A DNA stretch of 64,000 bases, taken from Campylobacteraceae bacterium. Its GTDB lineage: Bacteria; Campylobacterota; Campylobacteria; Campylobacterales; Sulfurovaceae. The stretch is taken from positions 1 to 64,000 of the forward strand of contig JALVUD010000036.1 in NCBI GenBank assembly GCA_027035765.1. Direction: 5' to 3'. Within the stretch, counting starts at the first letter, position 1. Every line of letters starts with the position of its first letter. This document shows, one piece after another, positions 25,185-33,936 of this stretch. The translations under genes and the position numbers were made by a program. A model generated the notes under the pieces. That model saw nothing but the letters and a program-made list of their open reading frames with translations, was not told the DNA's origin and did not search any database.

Positions 25185-26657
25185 GTGAAAAAACATTGCA
25201 AAATCCTGGCGACAGTGGGACCGGCCTGTCAGACGGTAGAACGGTTGACGGCGATGATCCGGGCGGGGGTCAACCTCTTCCGGCTCAATTTCAGTCACGG
25301 CGACCATGCCTATCATCTCCAAAGCCTGGAAGCGATCCGGGAAGCTTCGCGCCGCACTGGACTCTATGTGGGAGTGCTGCAGGATATCAGCGGGCCCAAA
25401 GTCCGTATCGGCAAGCTGGAGAAGGATCTATTCCTGGAGGTGGGAGACCGGATCGAGTTCGTCCGGGAGGAAGTGGTGGGCCATTTCGACCGGCCCCATC
25501 ATCTGGTGGTGAGCCTCAACCATCCGGAGCTCCTGGACAGGCTCAAAGTGGGAGAGTTGATCTATCTTTATGACGGGATCATCTGTGCCCGGGTAGTGCG
25601 GGTCGGCAAAAGTGTGGAAGCGGAGGTGATCAGCGGCGGAATGCTCTCCTCCCGGAAAGGGGTCAACTTTCCCAATACCCGGCTGGATCTCGACATTCTG
25701 ACGGAAAAAGACAAAAAGGATATCGCCTGGGGGGTTGAGCACGGTGTCGATTTTATGGCGATCTCTTTTGTCCAGAAGGCTTCGGATATGGCTCGGGCGC
25801 GGGAGCTGGTGGCCTCCCTGGGCGGAAAGCAGGATCTCATCGCCAAAATCGAGAAGTTTGACGCCGTGGAGAATATCGACGCGATCCTGGAAGCGAGTGA
25901 CGGGCTGATGGTGGCACGGGGGGATCTGGGGATCGAGATCCCCTACTACCGGGTCCCGGAAGTCCAGAAGATGCTGATCCGCAAAGCCAACGAAGCCTCC
26001 AAACCGGTGATTACCGCCACCCAGATGCTGCTGAGTATGACCCATGCGGAGCGGGCCACCCGGGCGGAGATCAGCGATGTGGCCAATGCGGTGCTGGACG
26101 GCTCGGATTGTTTGATGCTTTCGGAAGAGAGCGCCATCGGGGAATTCCCGGTGCAGGCGGTAGAGACCATGAGTGCCACCATTCGCGAAGCGGAGTCGGT
26201 CTATCCCTATTTCAAGATCCATCAGTTTTCCTACCGCGACGAAATGGATGTGATCGACGAATCGGCGGTGAACCTGGTGGAGAATATCGAAGCGGCGGCG
26301 ATTCTGGCCATCACCAGCTCCGGCCAGTCGGCGCGGAAGCTCTCCCGCTACCGTCCGAAGCAGCCGATCTATGCCGTGACCCATGCGGAGGAGATCGCCC
26401 GGAAACTGACGATGGTCTGGGGGGTCGTCCCGGCTTTCCGCTCGGCGGCGGAGAGTGCACGGCAGATGATGATCGATGTGATCCGGCGCGGTCTGGAGCA
26501 GGGGGTGCTGAAGAAGGATCACAACTATGTGGTCACCGCCGGCGATCCTCCGGGCGTCCCCGGAACCACCAACATTATCCGGATTCTGCGCCATCACGAA
26601 CTGGAGCACTTCGCCAAATTGGCCCGGGAGAATCGGATCCCGAAAGATTGGGAGTAA
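25185..26657 (+). CDS. pyk: Pyruvate kinase
   Basis: The start is a GTG at 25185 with AAAGGAGG upstream; the track's ATG at 25152 is before that site. The 490-residue protein has VNLFRLNFSHGDH, DISGPKVRIG, the catalytic lysine/cation region LIAKIEKFDAVENID, MVARGDLGIEIPYYRVP and KPVITATQMLLSM. It converts phosphoenolpyruvate and ADP to pyruvate and ATP. The gene is 56 bp after the rhomboid gene and ends five bases before the convergent ppx gene's 3' end. Confidence 0.93.
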   Translation: MKKHCKILATVGPACQTVERLTAMIRAGVNLFRLNFSHGDHAYHLQSLEAIREASRRTGLYVGVLQDISGPKVRIGKLEKDLFLEVGDRIEFVREEVVGHFDRPHHLVVSLNHPELLDRLKVGELIYLYDGIICARVVRVGKSVEAEVISGGMLSSRKGVNFPNTRLDLDILTEKDKKDIAWGVEHGVDFMAISFVQKASDMARARELVASLGGKQDLIAKIEKFDAVENIDAILEASDGLMVARGDLGIEIPYYRVPEVQKMLIRKANEASKPVITATQMLLSMTHAERATRAEISDVANAVLDGSDCLMLSEESAIGEFPVQAVETMSATIREAESVYPYFKIHQFSYRDEMDVIDESAVNLVENIEAAAILAITSSGQSARKLSRYRPKQPIYAVTHAEEIARKLTMVWGVVPAFRSAAESARQMMIDVIRRGLEQGVLKKDHNYVVTAGDPPGVPGTTNIIRILRHHELEHFAKLARENRIPKDWE

Positions 26658-26662
26658 CCCTT

Positions 26663-28183
26663 TTACTCCTCCGGCCCTATCACTTCATCGATCTCGCCGT
26701 TGCAGGACTCCTCCCATCCGTCGATCAGCACGATACTGATTCCTTTGGGAGTCTGGAGACTGTCGATCGCTTCGTGGGCCAGATAGAGCGGTCGATCACT
26801 GTAGATTCTCAGGGTGTTATCCTCCCAGGAGAAACGGATCTCGGCCCGGGAAGAGTTTTCGTGGAGGATTAGCGTCAGGGTATAGGCGAAGCTGAGCCAT
26901 TGGATCACCTCTTTGGAAGGGAGCAGGGGTTTGTAGCGCCGATAGAGGGGTTTGTAGTAGAGGGAGTCCCCTTTGGAGCGCATCAGCAGGGCGATGGTGA
27001 GCATCTGGGAGTGGGTGAAGCCGAAATTGAGTTCCTGCATGGCGATGTAGAAGGCGTGCTGGTGCTCTTTGTAGATGGTGAGCATCTTGCCGATGTTGGA
27101 GAGGCTCAGGGCATCGGAGAGCAGCTGTCGGTGTTCGGGCTCGCTTCGGTAGCGGTCGGTGATAGCCTGGAAGAGTCTTCGGCCGATAAGCTGTTTGTTT
27201 CCTTCGGGAAGATTCAGCAGATCGAAGCGGTCTTTGATACTGCGGAGGCTGGGGTTGACTCCCGGGGGAAAGCGCAGCCCGTCCCGACGCAGCAGATCAT
27301 GGAGAAAGACCCCCTCCCGCACGCCGACTCCACTGGTGAGGACCTCTTTGGCCTCCAGATGGCGCAGGACCTCCAGGAAGATGTGAGCCCCCTCCCGGAT
27401 CGTATCGAAACGGTTCTTTTTGATGGAGAGTTCACCCAGGCGTTCCATGGGAGCTTCGATGATCGCTTTGAGGTAACTTTTGTGTTCTTTGAGGGAGTAG
27501 CTGAAGGCGTGGATTTTATCGAAGGGATAGTCGCTCTCAATCATGATACCACGTGCCAGAGCCCGGGCGGTTCCGCCGATGCCCACGGCCAAGGTGCTGC
27601 GGAAGCTTTCCGGCAGGGACTCGAGGCGTCGGCGGATGTAGGCTCTGGCCTCTTTGAGACTGCGTCCCTGATCGGTAAATAGTTCCTTGAGCCGGACGGT
27701 TCCCAGATCCAGCGAGACCGTTTCGACGATACGACCGTCCCGGATCAGCGCCATATCGGTGGATCCGCCGCCGATATCCACGGTGATCCCTTCGTCGATC
27801 GGCAGCAGGTTCAAGGCTGCGATAGCCCCGTAACGGGCCTCTTTCAGTCCGTCGATGACCCGGATCTGCAAACCGAGGCGTTGACGGACAACCCGGAGAA
27901 AAGCCTCTCGGTTGGGGGCATCCCGCAGGGCGGAGGTGGCGACACAGTGGACTTTGTGGACTTTGTATTCTCTGAGGGTATGGGTAAAAGAGTGCAGCGC
28001 GCCGAAAGCGCGCCGGATCCCGGCAGGCTGGAGGCGTCCTCCCGCTTCGTAAGCTCCTTCACCGATACGGACGCGGCTCTTTTGCTGGACGATGAGGTGG
28101 AAGCCGTAGCGGCTGGTTCGCTGGAAGATCACCAGCCGAGCGGAGTTGGAGCCGATATCGATGACGGCGATACGTTTGGGCAT
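26663..28183 (-). CDS. ppx: Ppx/GppA family exopolyphosphatase
   Basis: The start at ATG 28183 (MPKRIAVIDIGSNS) gives 506 residues; the 583-residue ORF reads out of frame through the ferredoxin gene. The ASKHA phosphate-binding loops are VIDIGSNSARL and VDIGGGSTDMAL, with GIGGTARALAR as the adenosine-type motif. The C-terminal HD-like part (~320-500) matches the long Ppx form. It hydrolyses polyphosphate and possibly pppGpp. It lies eight bases after fdx. The same pair (ppx, fdxB) neighbours cosR in Campylobacter. Confidence 0.9.
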   Translation of the reverse strand: MPKRIAVIDIGSNSARLVIFQRTSRYGFHLIVQQKSRVRIGEGAYEAGGRLQPAGIRRAFGALHSFTHTLREYKVHKVHCVATSALRDAPNREAFLRVVRQRLGLQIRVIDGLKEARYGAIAALNLLPIDEGITVDIGGGSTDMALIRDGRIVETVSLDLGTVRLKELFTDQGRSLKEARAYIRRRLESLPESFRSTLAVGIGGTARALARGIMIESDYPFDKIHAFSYSLKEHKSYLKAIIEAPMERLGELSIKKNRFDTIREGAHIFLEVLRHLEAKEVLTSGVGVREGVFLHDLLRRDGLRFPPGVNPSLRSIKDRFDLLNLPEGNKQLIGRRLFQAITDRYRSEPEHRQLLSDALSLSNIGKMLTIYKEHQHAFYIAMQELNFGFTHSQMLTIALLMRSKGDSLYYKPLYRRYKPLLPSKEVIQWLSFAYTLTLILHENSSRAEIRFSWEDNTLRIYSDRPLYLAHEAIDSLQTPKGISIVLIDGWEESCNGEIDEVIGPEE

Positions 28184-28190
28184 CGGAGGC

Positions 28191-28442
28191 TCAGTGCTCC
28201 TCCTGCAGCTGTTCGAATTTGAACTTGAGTTCCTCGGCACTCTCGACGTTGTCGGGGTCCGGGATAATACAGTCGACAGGACAGACGGCGATACACTGGG
28301 GCTCGTCGAAGAAACCGACACACTCGGTGCAGCGGTCGGGATCGATGATGTAGATAGGATCGTTCTCTTCGATCGCTTCGTTGGGACACTCTTCGCGACA
28401 GGCGTCGCAGGCAATGCATTCCTCGGTGATCAGTAGCGCCAT
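28191..28442 (-). CDS. fdx: YfhL-type 2[4Fe-4S] ferredoxin
   Basis: The 83-residue protein has CIACDACREEC and CTECVGFFDEPQCIAVC, the second with the eight-residue insert between Cys two and three that marks the Allochromatium-type/YfhL ferredoxins. The C-terminal helix ELKFKFEQLQ is also typical. It is a low-potential electron carrier. A partner such as nirA or IorAB is possible, but nothing here proves it. It belongs to the ppx operon. Confidence 0.92.
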   Translation of the reverse strand: MALLITEECIACDACREECPNEAIEENDPIYIIDPDRCTECVGFFDEPQCIAVCPVDCIIPDPDNVESAEELKFKFEQLQEEH

Positions 28443-28516
28443 TGTTCATCCTCGTAGGTGGATTTGATTTCCGAGTTATAGCCAATAGAACCTTAAGCGA
28501 AAGAGGCGAAGAGGAA

Positions 28517-29818
28517 TCAGGAGGAATTTTTCCTGAGGGGCAGGATGAAAGTAGCGACGGTTCCCCGACCGTCACGGCGGTTGCGGAGGGTTACTTCAGC
28601 CTCCAGGGCATCGGCGGCGCTTTTGACCAGGAAAAGCCCCAGCCCGGCACCGGGGGAGTCGGCGGAGCGTTTGAAGGGGGCGAAGAGATCTACTCCCTCT
28701 TCGATTCCCGGTCCTTCATCCCGGATCTTGATCACCAGGTTCTCTCCCTTGCGGTAGGAGAAGAGGCGGACCGTTCCCCCCTCTGGAGTGAAGCGCAGGG
28801 CGTTCTGGATCAGATTCTGCAGGATCTGCGTCAGCAGCAGGGGCTGGATACGTGCCGGAAGCCGCTCGGGGGTCAATCGGGATCGTAGCCGTTTGCCCGA
28901 GGCTTCGGCCAGGAGAGAGAACTCCGCCGCCTTCTTTCGGAGGAGCTCGATGAGGTCCAGTTCTACCGGGGGTTCAAACTGGGCTCCCTCGGCCCGGCCG
29001 AACTCCAGGATAGAGCCGACAATCCGGTTCATGTCGTCAACGGTGGCGATATTCTCCCGGATCACCCCCTCCAGTTCCTCGGGGGTCTTCCTCTTTTTGA
29101 TCAGCGCCACCTGGCTCCGGGTCTTGATGACCGCCAATGGCGTTTTCAGTTCGTGGGCCGTTCCGACGAAGAGCTCTTTTTTGTAGAGGAGAAAGCTTTT
29201 GATCCTTGCCACCAGCTGATTGATGGATCGTCCCAGGGGACGGAACTCCAGAGGAATCTTTTCCAGGTCGAGCGGTTCGAGAATGTTTTCGTTCATCCGC
29301 TCCAGCTTCTGAGAGAAGAAACGGATCGGAGAGAGGAGCATTTTGGAGAGGAAAAAGGCGTAGAGGATGATCAGTCCCATGGCCAGGACATTGAGCAGGA
29401 CAATAGCGCGAAAGACCTGATGCTGCATCCGTTTTTGCTGGGTAATGTCGGCCGTGAGAATCAGATAGCGCTGCCGTCGGAAATTGTAGGGGAAAAAGGC
29501 CTGGAGGTAGGTGTGTCCGTCCCGGACAATCTGCTGAAAGTGCCTCGGACGATAGGCCGCCTCCGGGGCCTGGGCGATGCGGGCGTTGATCTTGAGGGTC
29601 CTGCGCAGCAGGGTCTGCTGCTTTTTGAGCGCCTCTTCCAGGTTGTCATATTTGGCGAAGAGGTAGTTGGCCTGTTTGATCAGGGAAGATCGGAGACTTG
29701 TCTCCACATTGATGTTGATATAGGTATAGAGAATGATGGAAAAAAAGCTCAGCAGTACCGCCATCGAGGCGGTGAGCTTGATGAGAAAGTTGAGTCTTAG
29801 GCTTTTTGAGGAAAGCAA
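28517..29818 (-). CDS. Sensor histidine kinase paired with the HsrA/CosR-like regulator
   Basis: The 433-residue protein has an N-terminal membrane helix, a ~110-residue extracytoplasmic sensor region, a second membrane helix (~residues 135-160), HAMP-like linker, H-box TAHELKTPLAVIKTR, N-box NLIQNALRFTP, and G-boxes DEGPGIEEG and GAGLGLFLVK. All catalytic elements are present. The gene overlaps the response regulator gene by 22 bases, so they are cotranscribed. In Campylobacter and Helicobacter no kinase is known beside this regulator, so this kinase gene is a notable addition. Confidence 0.9.
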   Translation of the reverse strand: MLSSKSLRLNFLIKLTASMAVLLSFFSIILYTYININVETSLRSSLIKQANYLFAKYDNLEEALKKQQTLLRRTLKINARIAQAPEAAYRPRHFQQIVRDGHTYLQAFFPYNFRRQRYLILTADITQQKRMQHQVFRAIVLLNVLAMGLIILYAFFLSKMLLSPIRFFSQKLERMNENILEPLDLEKIPLEFRPLGRSINQLVARIKSFLLYKKELFVGTAHELKTPLAVIKTRSQVALIKKRKTPEELEGVIRENIATVDDMNRIVGSILEFGRAEGAQFEPPVELDLIELLRKKAAEFSLLAEASGKRLRSRLTPERLPARIQPLLLTQILQNLIQNALRFTPEGGTVRLFSYRKGENLVIKIRDEGPGIEEGVDLFAPFKRSADSPGAGLGLFLVKSAADALEAEVTLRNRRDGRGTVATFILPLRKNSS

Positions 29819-30468
29819 AAGCGGTAACCCCGCCGTCGAACGGTTTCGATGGTGACGATGCCGAGAGGTTTATCCATCTTTTGACGGATCTGGTTGATAG
29901 CCACTTCGATGACATTGGGAGTGACCAGCTCGGGCTCCTCCCAGATGGCATCCAGAAGCTGCTCTTTGGAGACGATCTGGTCCTTGTGCATCGCCAGATG
30001 GGTTAGCACCTCGAAGGGCTTGCCCTTGAGCTCGATCGTTTCGCCTTTGTAGATGATCTTCTCCTCTTCGGGGTTGATGACCAGCTCCTCGATCTCGATG
30101 ATGTTGCTGCCTCCGAAGCGGAGTTTGGCTTCGATACGCATCAGAAGAATGTCGAAATCGAAAGGCTTTTTGATGTAGTCGTCGGCCCCGGCCCTCAGCG
30201 CCTCGATCTCGCTCTCCTTGTCATCCCGGGCGGAGAGGACGATGACGGCGGTCTTGGGACGCTTCTCCTTGATTTCGGGGATCAGGTCGATGCCGTTGCC
30301 GTCGGGCAGCATCCAGTCGAGCAGGACCAGGTCATAGTTGCGGATATCCAGGTAGTAGCGACCGTCAGCCAGACTCTCGGCGATGTCGTTCTGATAGCCG
30401 TACTCCTTGAGCCCTTCAGCCAGGGTCTTGCTCAGAGTCACCTCATCTTCGATTATGAGAATTCTCAT
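29797..30468 (-). CDS. OmpR-family response regulator, HsrA/CosR orthologue
   Basis: The 223-residue protein has a receiver domain (1-120) and a winged-helix DNA-binding domain (125-220). The second half, for example KGKPFEVLTHLAMHKDQIVS and EVAINQIRQKMDKPLGI, is nearly the same as HsrA (HP1043) and CosR. Those proteins have altered receivers. Here the acidic pocket (E7, D8), Asp51 (LVLLDWMLPDG), Ser79 and Lys101 are all kept, so phosphorylation is possible. fdx and ppx next to it repeat the Campylobacter gene order. In relatives it is essential and controls oxidative and redox homeostasis. Confidence 0.9.
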   Translation of the reverse strand: MRILIIEDEVTLSKTLAEGLKEYGYQNDIAESLADGRYYLDIRNYDLVLLDWMLPDGNGIDLIPEIKEKRPKTAVIVLSARDDKESEIEALRAGADDYIKKPFDFDILLMRIEAKLRFGGSNIIEIEELVINPEEEKIIYKGETIELKGKPFEVLTHLAMHKDQIVSKEQLLDAIWEEPELVTPNVIEVAINQIRQKMDKPLGIVTIETVRRRGYRFCFPQKA

Positions 30469-30501
30469 CTTTAAGCCTTCATTCAGTTTAAGATTTTTTT
30501 A

Positions 30502-30507
30502 ATTATA
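30502..30507 (-). promoter_or_regulatory. Extended -10 box for the HsrA/CosR-kinase operon
   Basis: TGCTATAAT on the minus strand, about 34 bases before the regulator's ATG, preceded by CTCTTTTTG. Confidence 0.55.
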
Positions 30508-30615
30508 GCACAAAAAGAGCTTTCTGCACTATCGATTTCATCTTGAGTTCATTCCCGCATTCTATGATGCTTTCCAGATCCCCTTCGGGGAGATTCCAAA
30601 TAGAGAAGGCTATCG

Positions 30616-31698
30616 ATGCTAACCAATGCTTTCAGAGCGCTTCTGGCCAATCCCATGCGAAGCCTTCTGGTTTTTCTCAGCCTGACAGTATCCATTACCG
30701 CGGTTTTTCTCATCAGTGCCGTGGCCCACGGGATCGTCTCCTCCTACAGCACGATCCTGCGCAGCGACGGGGACCTGATCGTCACTCAGGCCCGTATCGC
30801 CGATACCTTTTTCAGCGATGTGGACACGGCGTTGATCCCACGGATCTCGAAGCTTCCCGGCGTTTCCAAAGTCACGGCGATGATCGTCGGGGCCAGCCCG
30901 GTGGGGAGTCTTCCCATCGTGGCGGTTTACGGCCTCTCTCCGGGACGAATGTCCCGCTACAAGATCCTCGCCGGAGATTACCCCAAAAAAGGAGAGGCGA
31001 TGGTGGGACAGGGGATCGCCGGGCGTTTTACGGGAAGCACCCTCTCCATCGGAGATCGGAAATTCCGGATCTCGGGGGTTTTCGGTTCGGAGACGGGTTT
31101 CGAGAGCGGCGGGGTGATTCTGAGCCTCGAGGATGCCGGAGCGCTCTTTCATAAAAAAGCGTCGATGCTCTTCGTCGATCTAGATGGGACGCAGCCGGCC
31201 CGGAAGGTGATGGAGGCGATTCGAAAGCTTTCCGACAGGATCGAGGTCAAAAGCACCGACGCCTTCGTCAAGAACTACCATCAGTTCCGGATCATCGAGA
31301 CGTCGGCAGATGTGATCTCCGCCATCGCCCTGCTGATGGGGCTGATCTCCATCGCCTCCATCATGAGCGTGACGATGCTGGAGCGCAAATACGAATTCGG
31401 CATCCTCCGTGCCCTGGGGCACAGCCGGGCCGCCATCGTGGGGCGGATCCTTCTGGAGACGCTGATGGTCGGTATCGTCGCCTACCTGACGGCGCTGGCG
31501 GCGGCCCTGGGAATCCTCTGGATCCTGCGGCGACTGCCGGCGCTGCAGGGTTATGTGGACGGCGTCATCACCCTGCCGTTGGCGCTGGAGGTGGGCGCCG
31601 CGGCTCTGACGATGACGGTGCTGGGAGCGATCGTGCCGGCCTGGCGGGCCTCGGGCATCGATCCCATGGAACTGATCACCCGGGGGAGCAGAGCATGA
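30616..31698 (+). CDS. FtsX/MacB-like ABC transporter permease
   Basis: The 360-residue protein has one N-terminal membrane helix, a ~200-residue periplasmic domain (MacB-PCD-like) and three C-terminal helices. The FtsX-type core is SIASIMSVTMLERKYEFGILRALG and ends at WRASGIDPMELI, typical of LolC/MacB permeases. It pairs with the ATPase encoded next (four-base overlap). Such systems move lipoproteins or act mechanically on periplasmic partners. The operon continues into two further membrane protein genes. Confidence 0.85.
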   Translation: MLTNAFRALLANPMRSLLVFLSLTVSITAVFLISAVAHGIVSSYSTILRSDGDLIVTQARIADTFFSDVDTALIPRISKLPGVSKVTAMIVGASPVGSLPIVAVYGLSPGRMSRYKILAGDYPKKGEAMVGQGIAGRFTGSTLSIGDRKFRISGVFGSETGFESGGVILSLEDAGALFHKKASMLFVDLDGTQPARKVMEAIRKLSDRIEVKSTDAFVKNYHQFRIIETSADVISAIALLMGLISIASIMSVTMLERKYEFGILRALGHSRAAIVGRILLETLMVGIVAYLTALAAALGILWILRRLPALQGYVDGVITLPLALEVGAAALTMTVLGAIVPAWRASGIDPMELITRGSRA

Positions 31699-32318
31699 TC
31701 GAGGCAAAAAATCTGATCCACTTCTACGGGCAGGAACGGGCCATCGACGGCATCTCTCTCCGGGTCGCTCCCGGAGAGTTCGTGGCACTTACCGGCGAGA
31801 GCGGCAGCGGCAAATCGACTCTGCTGGCGATCCTCTCGACCCTCTTGCGTCCCGATTCCGGTGAGCTGCGTATCGAAGGCAAAGCGCCCGAGGCGTGGGG
31901 GGATCTGAACCGTTTCCGCCGCCGCTATATCGGTTTCGTGTTTCAGTTTCATTACCTGATCCCCTATCTGAGTATCGCCGAGAATGTGGCCCTGGCCGCC
32001 GACAGGGAGCGTCGCCAGGAGATTCCGGCACTGCTGGCACGACTGGGCATCGGGGAGATCGCGCGGAAAAAGGCCGACGAGATCTCCGGGGGGCAGCGGC
32101 AGCGGGCGGCCATCGCCCGGGCCGTCGTCAATCGTCCCCGGATCCTCTTCGCCGACGAACCCACCGGTAATCTGGACTCGAAAAACTCCGAAAAAGTCTT
32201 CGACCTCTTCCGAAGCATCGCCGACGAGGGGACGACCCTGGTCGTGGCGACGCACGACCGGCGCCTGGCGGAACGGGCCGACCGGATCATCGACATCAAG
32301 GATGGCCGTCTTGTCTAA
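31695..32318 (+). CDS. LolD/MacB-like ABC transporter ATPase
   Basis: The 207-residue protein has Walker A GESGSGKST, Q-loop FQFHYLIPYLS, signature SGGQRQR, Walker B ILFADEPTGNLD and the H-loop THD. Size and motif details match the LolD/FtsE group. It energises the FtsX-like permease. Its ATG overlaps the permease stop, and its 3' end overlaps the next gene by about 17 bases, so all four genes of this block are coupled. Confidence 0.9.
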   Translation: MIEAKNLIHFYGQERAIDGISLRVAPGEFVALTGESGSGKSTLLAILSTLLRPDSGELRIEGKAPEAWGDLNRFRRRYIGFVFQFHYLIPYLSIAENVALAADRERRQEIPALLARLGIGEIARKKADEISGGQRQRAAIARAVVNRPRILFADEPTGNLDSKNSEKVFDLFRSIADEGTTLVVATHDRRLAERADRIIDIKDGRLV

Positions 32319-33936
32319 ATTTCTCTCGATTCATCTGCCCATCAATATGGCGATATTGGCACTTTCGGTGGCGGTGGGACTCTTTGTCTCCGTCGAGTTG
32401 CTGGGGCTGGTTCCCGATTCTTGGATCCTGCAGCCCCTGCGCCTGCGTTCGGTGCACATTTCGCTGATGCTCTACGGGGCGATTCCCCTGCTGCTCTCCT
32501 TTCTGCCCTTTCTGCTGATCGAAAAGGAGGCCGGCCCTCTGCCTTCCCGGATTCTACACTACCTCAACCTCTACGCCCTGAGCTGGTATCTCTTTTTGAT
32601 CCTGATGGTTTTGACGCTGCTGCTGGGAGATCGGCGGGGACTGCCCTTCTACGATTTCGACTATCGGCTCAATTTTCTCCTGGCGCTGGCGGGGCTCTTC
32701 TATATCGTCGCACTCTTCAAAGCGGTGCGACGCTACGAGCGGCTACCGCTCTGGGTGCGGGTCTCGCTGGGGGTGACCCTGCTGGCCCCGGCGGCGCTGT
32801 TGCTGCTGATGAACCCGGTCAACGGGCCGGTGACCCAGACCCTCAAAGGTCCCCATGGTGATAACACCCTGGGAATGAGTTTCGCCCTGCTGCCGATCTA
32901 CTATCTGGCCCTCAAGCTCCTCTCCCGCGAGCCTTTCCGGGCGCGCTGGGCGATCTTCTGGATCGTGCCCCTGGGGGGCTATCTGCTGACCCTGCTCTGG
33001 CGCTTTTTCGTGGGGCCCCTGAGCTACGGGGGAGAGTGGGCGGCCCAGTGGCTGACGCTGCTCTATCTGCCGCTGCTCTGGCGCTGGTGGCGGGATGCCG
33101 ATCTGAGTTTGGCGGCCCGCTGGGTCCTGGGAATCTCCGTGGCGGCGTTTCTCTTTGTCGATCTGGAGGGGAACATCCTTTTCATTCCCCAGTTGCGCTG
33201 GCTTTTCCACCGCAACGACCTGGTGGTGGGGCACGCCCACCTGGCCATGGGGCTGGGGGTGGGGTTCCTGGCACTTTCGCTCTATGCGGAGCGGATCGTC
33301 CGCCTCGCGTCGCTGCGTTTCGTGCAGCTCTTTGCGGCAGGGATCGCGGCCATGGCCCTGGTCCTGAGCCTGGCGGGAATCACCGAGGCGGGCTGGAAGG
33401 TCGGGGAGGTGATGTTCTACTGGAAGCTTCGCACCCTCTTCGGGGCCGTGGTGCTGCTGGCCTTTCTCCTCTGGATTCCCCGGCGTATCCCCGCAAGCTG
33501 GCGGGGGCTGGAGTGGTACAACCTGCTGGGATTTCTCGGAGACGGGACGGGGGCTTTGGCCCTGCTCTTTGCCGGAGAGTGGCTCTACCGGCAGCTGGGA
33601 TGGCCCTTTACACTGCGGGATCACTGGGTGATCTTCGCCTTTATGGCGGGGACGGCCGCCGTGCACCTTCTGGCTCTGCGATGCCGGGAATCTTCCCGGG
33701 ACCTGACCCTGGGCACCGCACTGATCCGCCTCTTCGTCGGCGGCGTTTTCGCCGCCCTGGCGACGGCGGGAGTGTTGGGAATCGAGGGGTGGGGGGTGGC
33801 GGCCTACGACCTGGGCTTTGCCTATCTCTATTTTCTCTTTCTCCACACCGAGGCGAAAGCGCCGGGTGAGCAACCGGAAGAGGCGTTGGCCGCCAACAGC
33901 TCCGAAAGGAAAGATGCACAAAGGATCGAACGATGA
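32302..33936 (+). CDS. Heme-copper oxidase subunit I-like membrane protein without CuB ligands
   Basis: The 544-residue protein has about 14 membrane helices. RLRSVHISLMLYG resembles the helix II low-spin-heme His region. VVGHAHLAMGLGVGF resembles the HxH of helix X. GDNTLGM lines up with the cbb3 helix VI motif GHNAVG but with Asp for the copper-binding His, and no HH pair is present in the next helices. So it may bind hemes but not a normal CuB. Start: ATG 32302, with TTG 32311 (AAGGA at better spacing) as an alternative. The function is unknown; it is locked into an operon with an FtsX/LolD-like transporter. Confidence 0.7.
   Translation: MAVLSKFLSIHLPINMAILALSVAVGLFVSVELLGLVPDSWILQPLRLRSVHISLMLYGAIPLLLSFLPFLLIEKEAGPLPSRILHYLNLYALSWYLFLILMVLTLLLGDRRGLPFYDFDYRLNFLLALAGLFYIVALFKAVRRYERLPLWVRVSLGVTLLAPAALLLLMNPVNGPVTQTLKGPHGDNTLGMSFALLPIYYLALKLLSREPFRARWAIFWIVPLGGYLLTLLWRFFVGPLSYGGEWAAQWLTLLYLPLLWRWWRDADLSLAARWVLGISVAAFLFVDLEGNILFIPQLRWLFHRNDLVVGHAHLAMGLGVGFLALSLYAERIVRLASLRFVQLFAAGIAAMALVLSLAGITEAGWKVGEVMFYWKLRTLFGAVVLLAFLLWIPRRIPASWRGLEWYNLLGFLGDGTGALALLFAGEWLYRQLGWPFTLRDHWVIFAFMAGTAAVHLLALRCRESSRDLTLGTALIRLFVGGVFAALATAGVLGIEGWGVAAYDLGFAYLYFLFLHTEAKAPGEQPEEALAANSSERKDAQRIER

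Noticed and set aside
26663-28414. 583-residue version of ppx
   Set aside because: The extension reads an alternative frame of the ferredoxin gene; the ASKHA motif starts at 28183.
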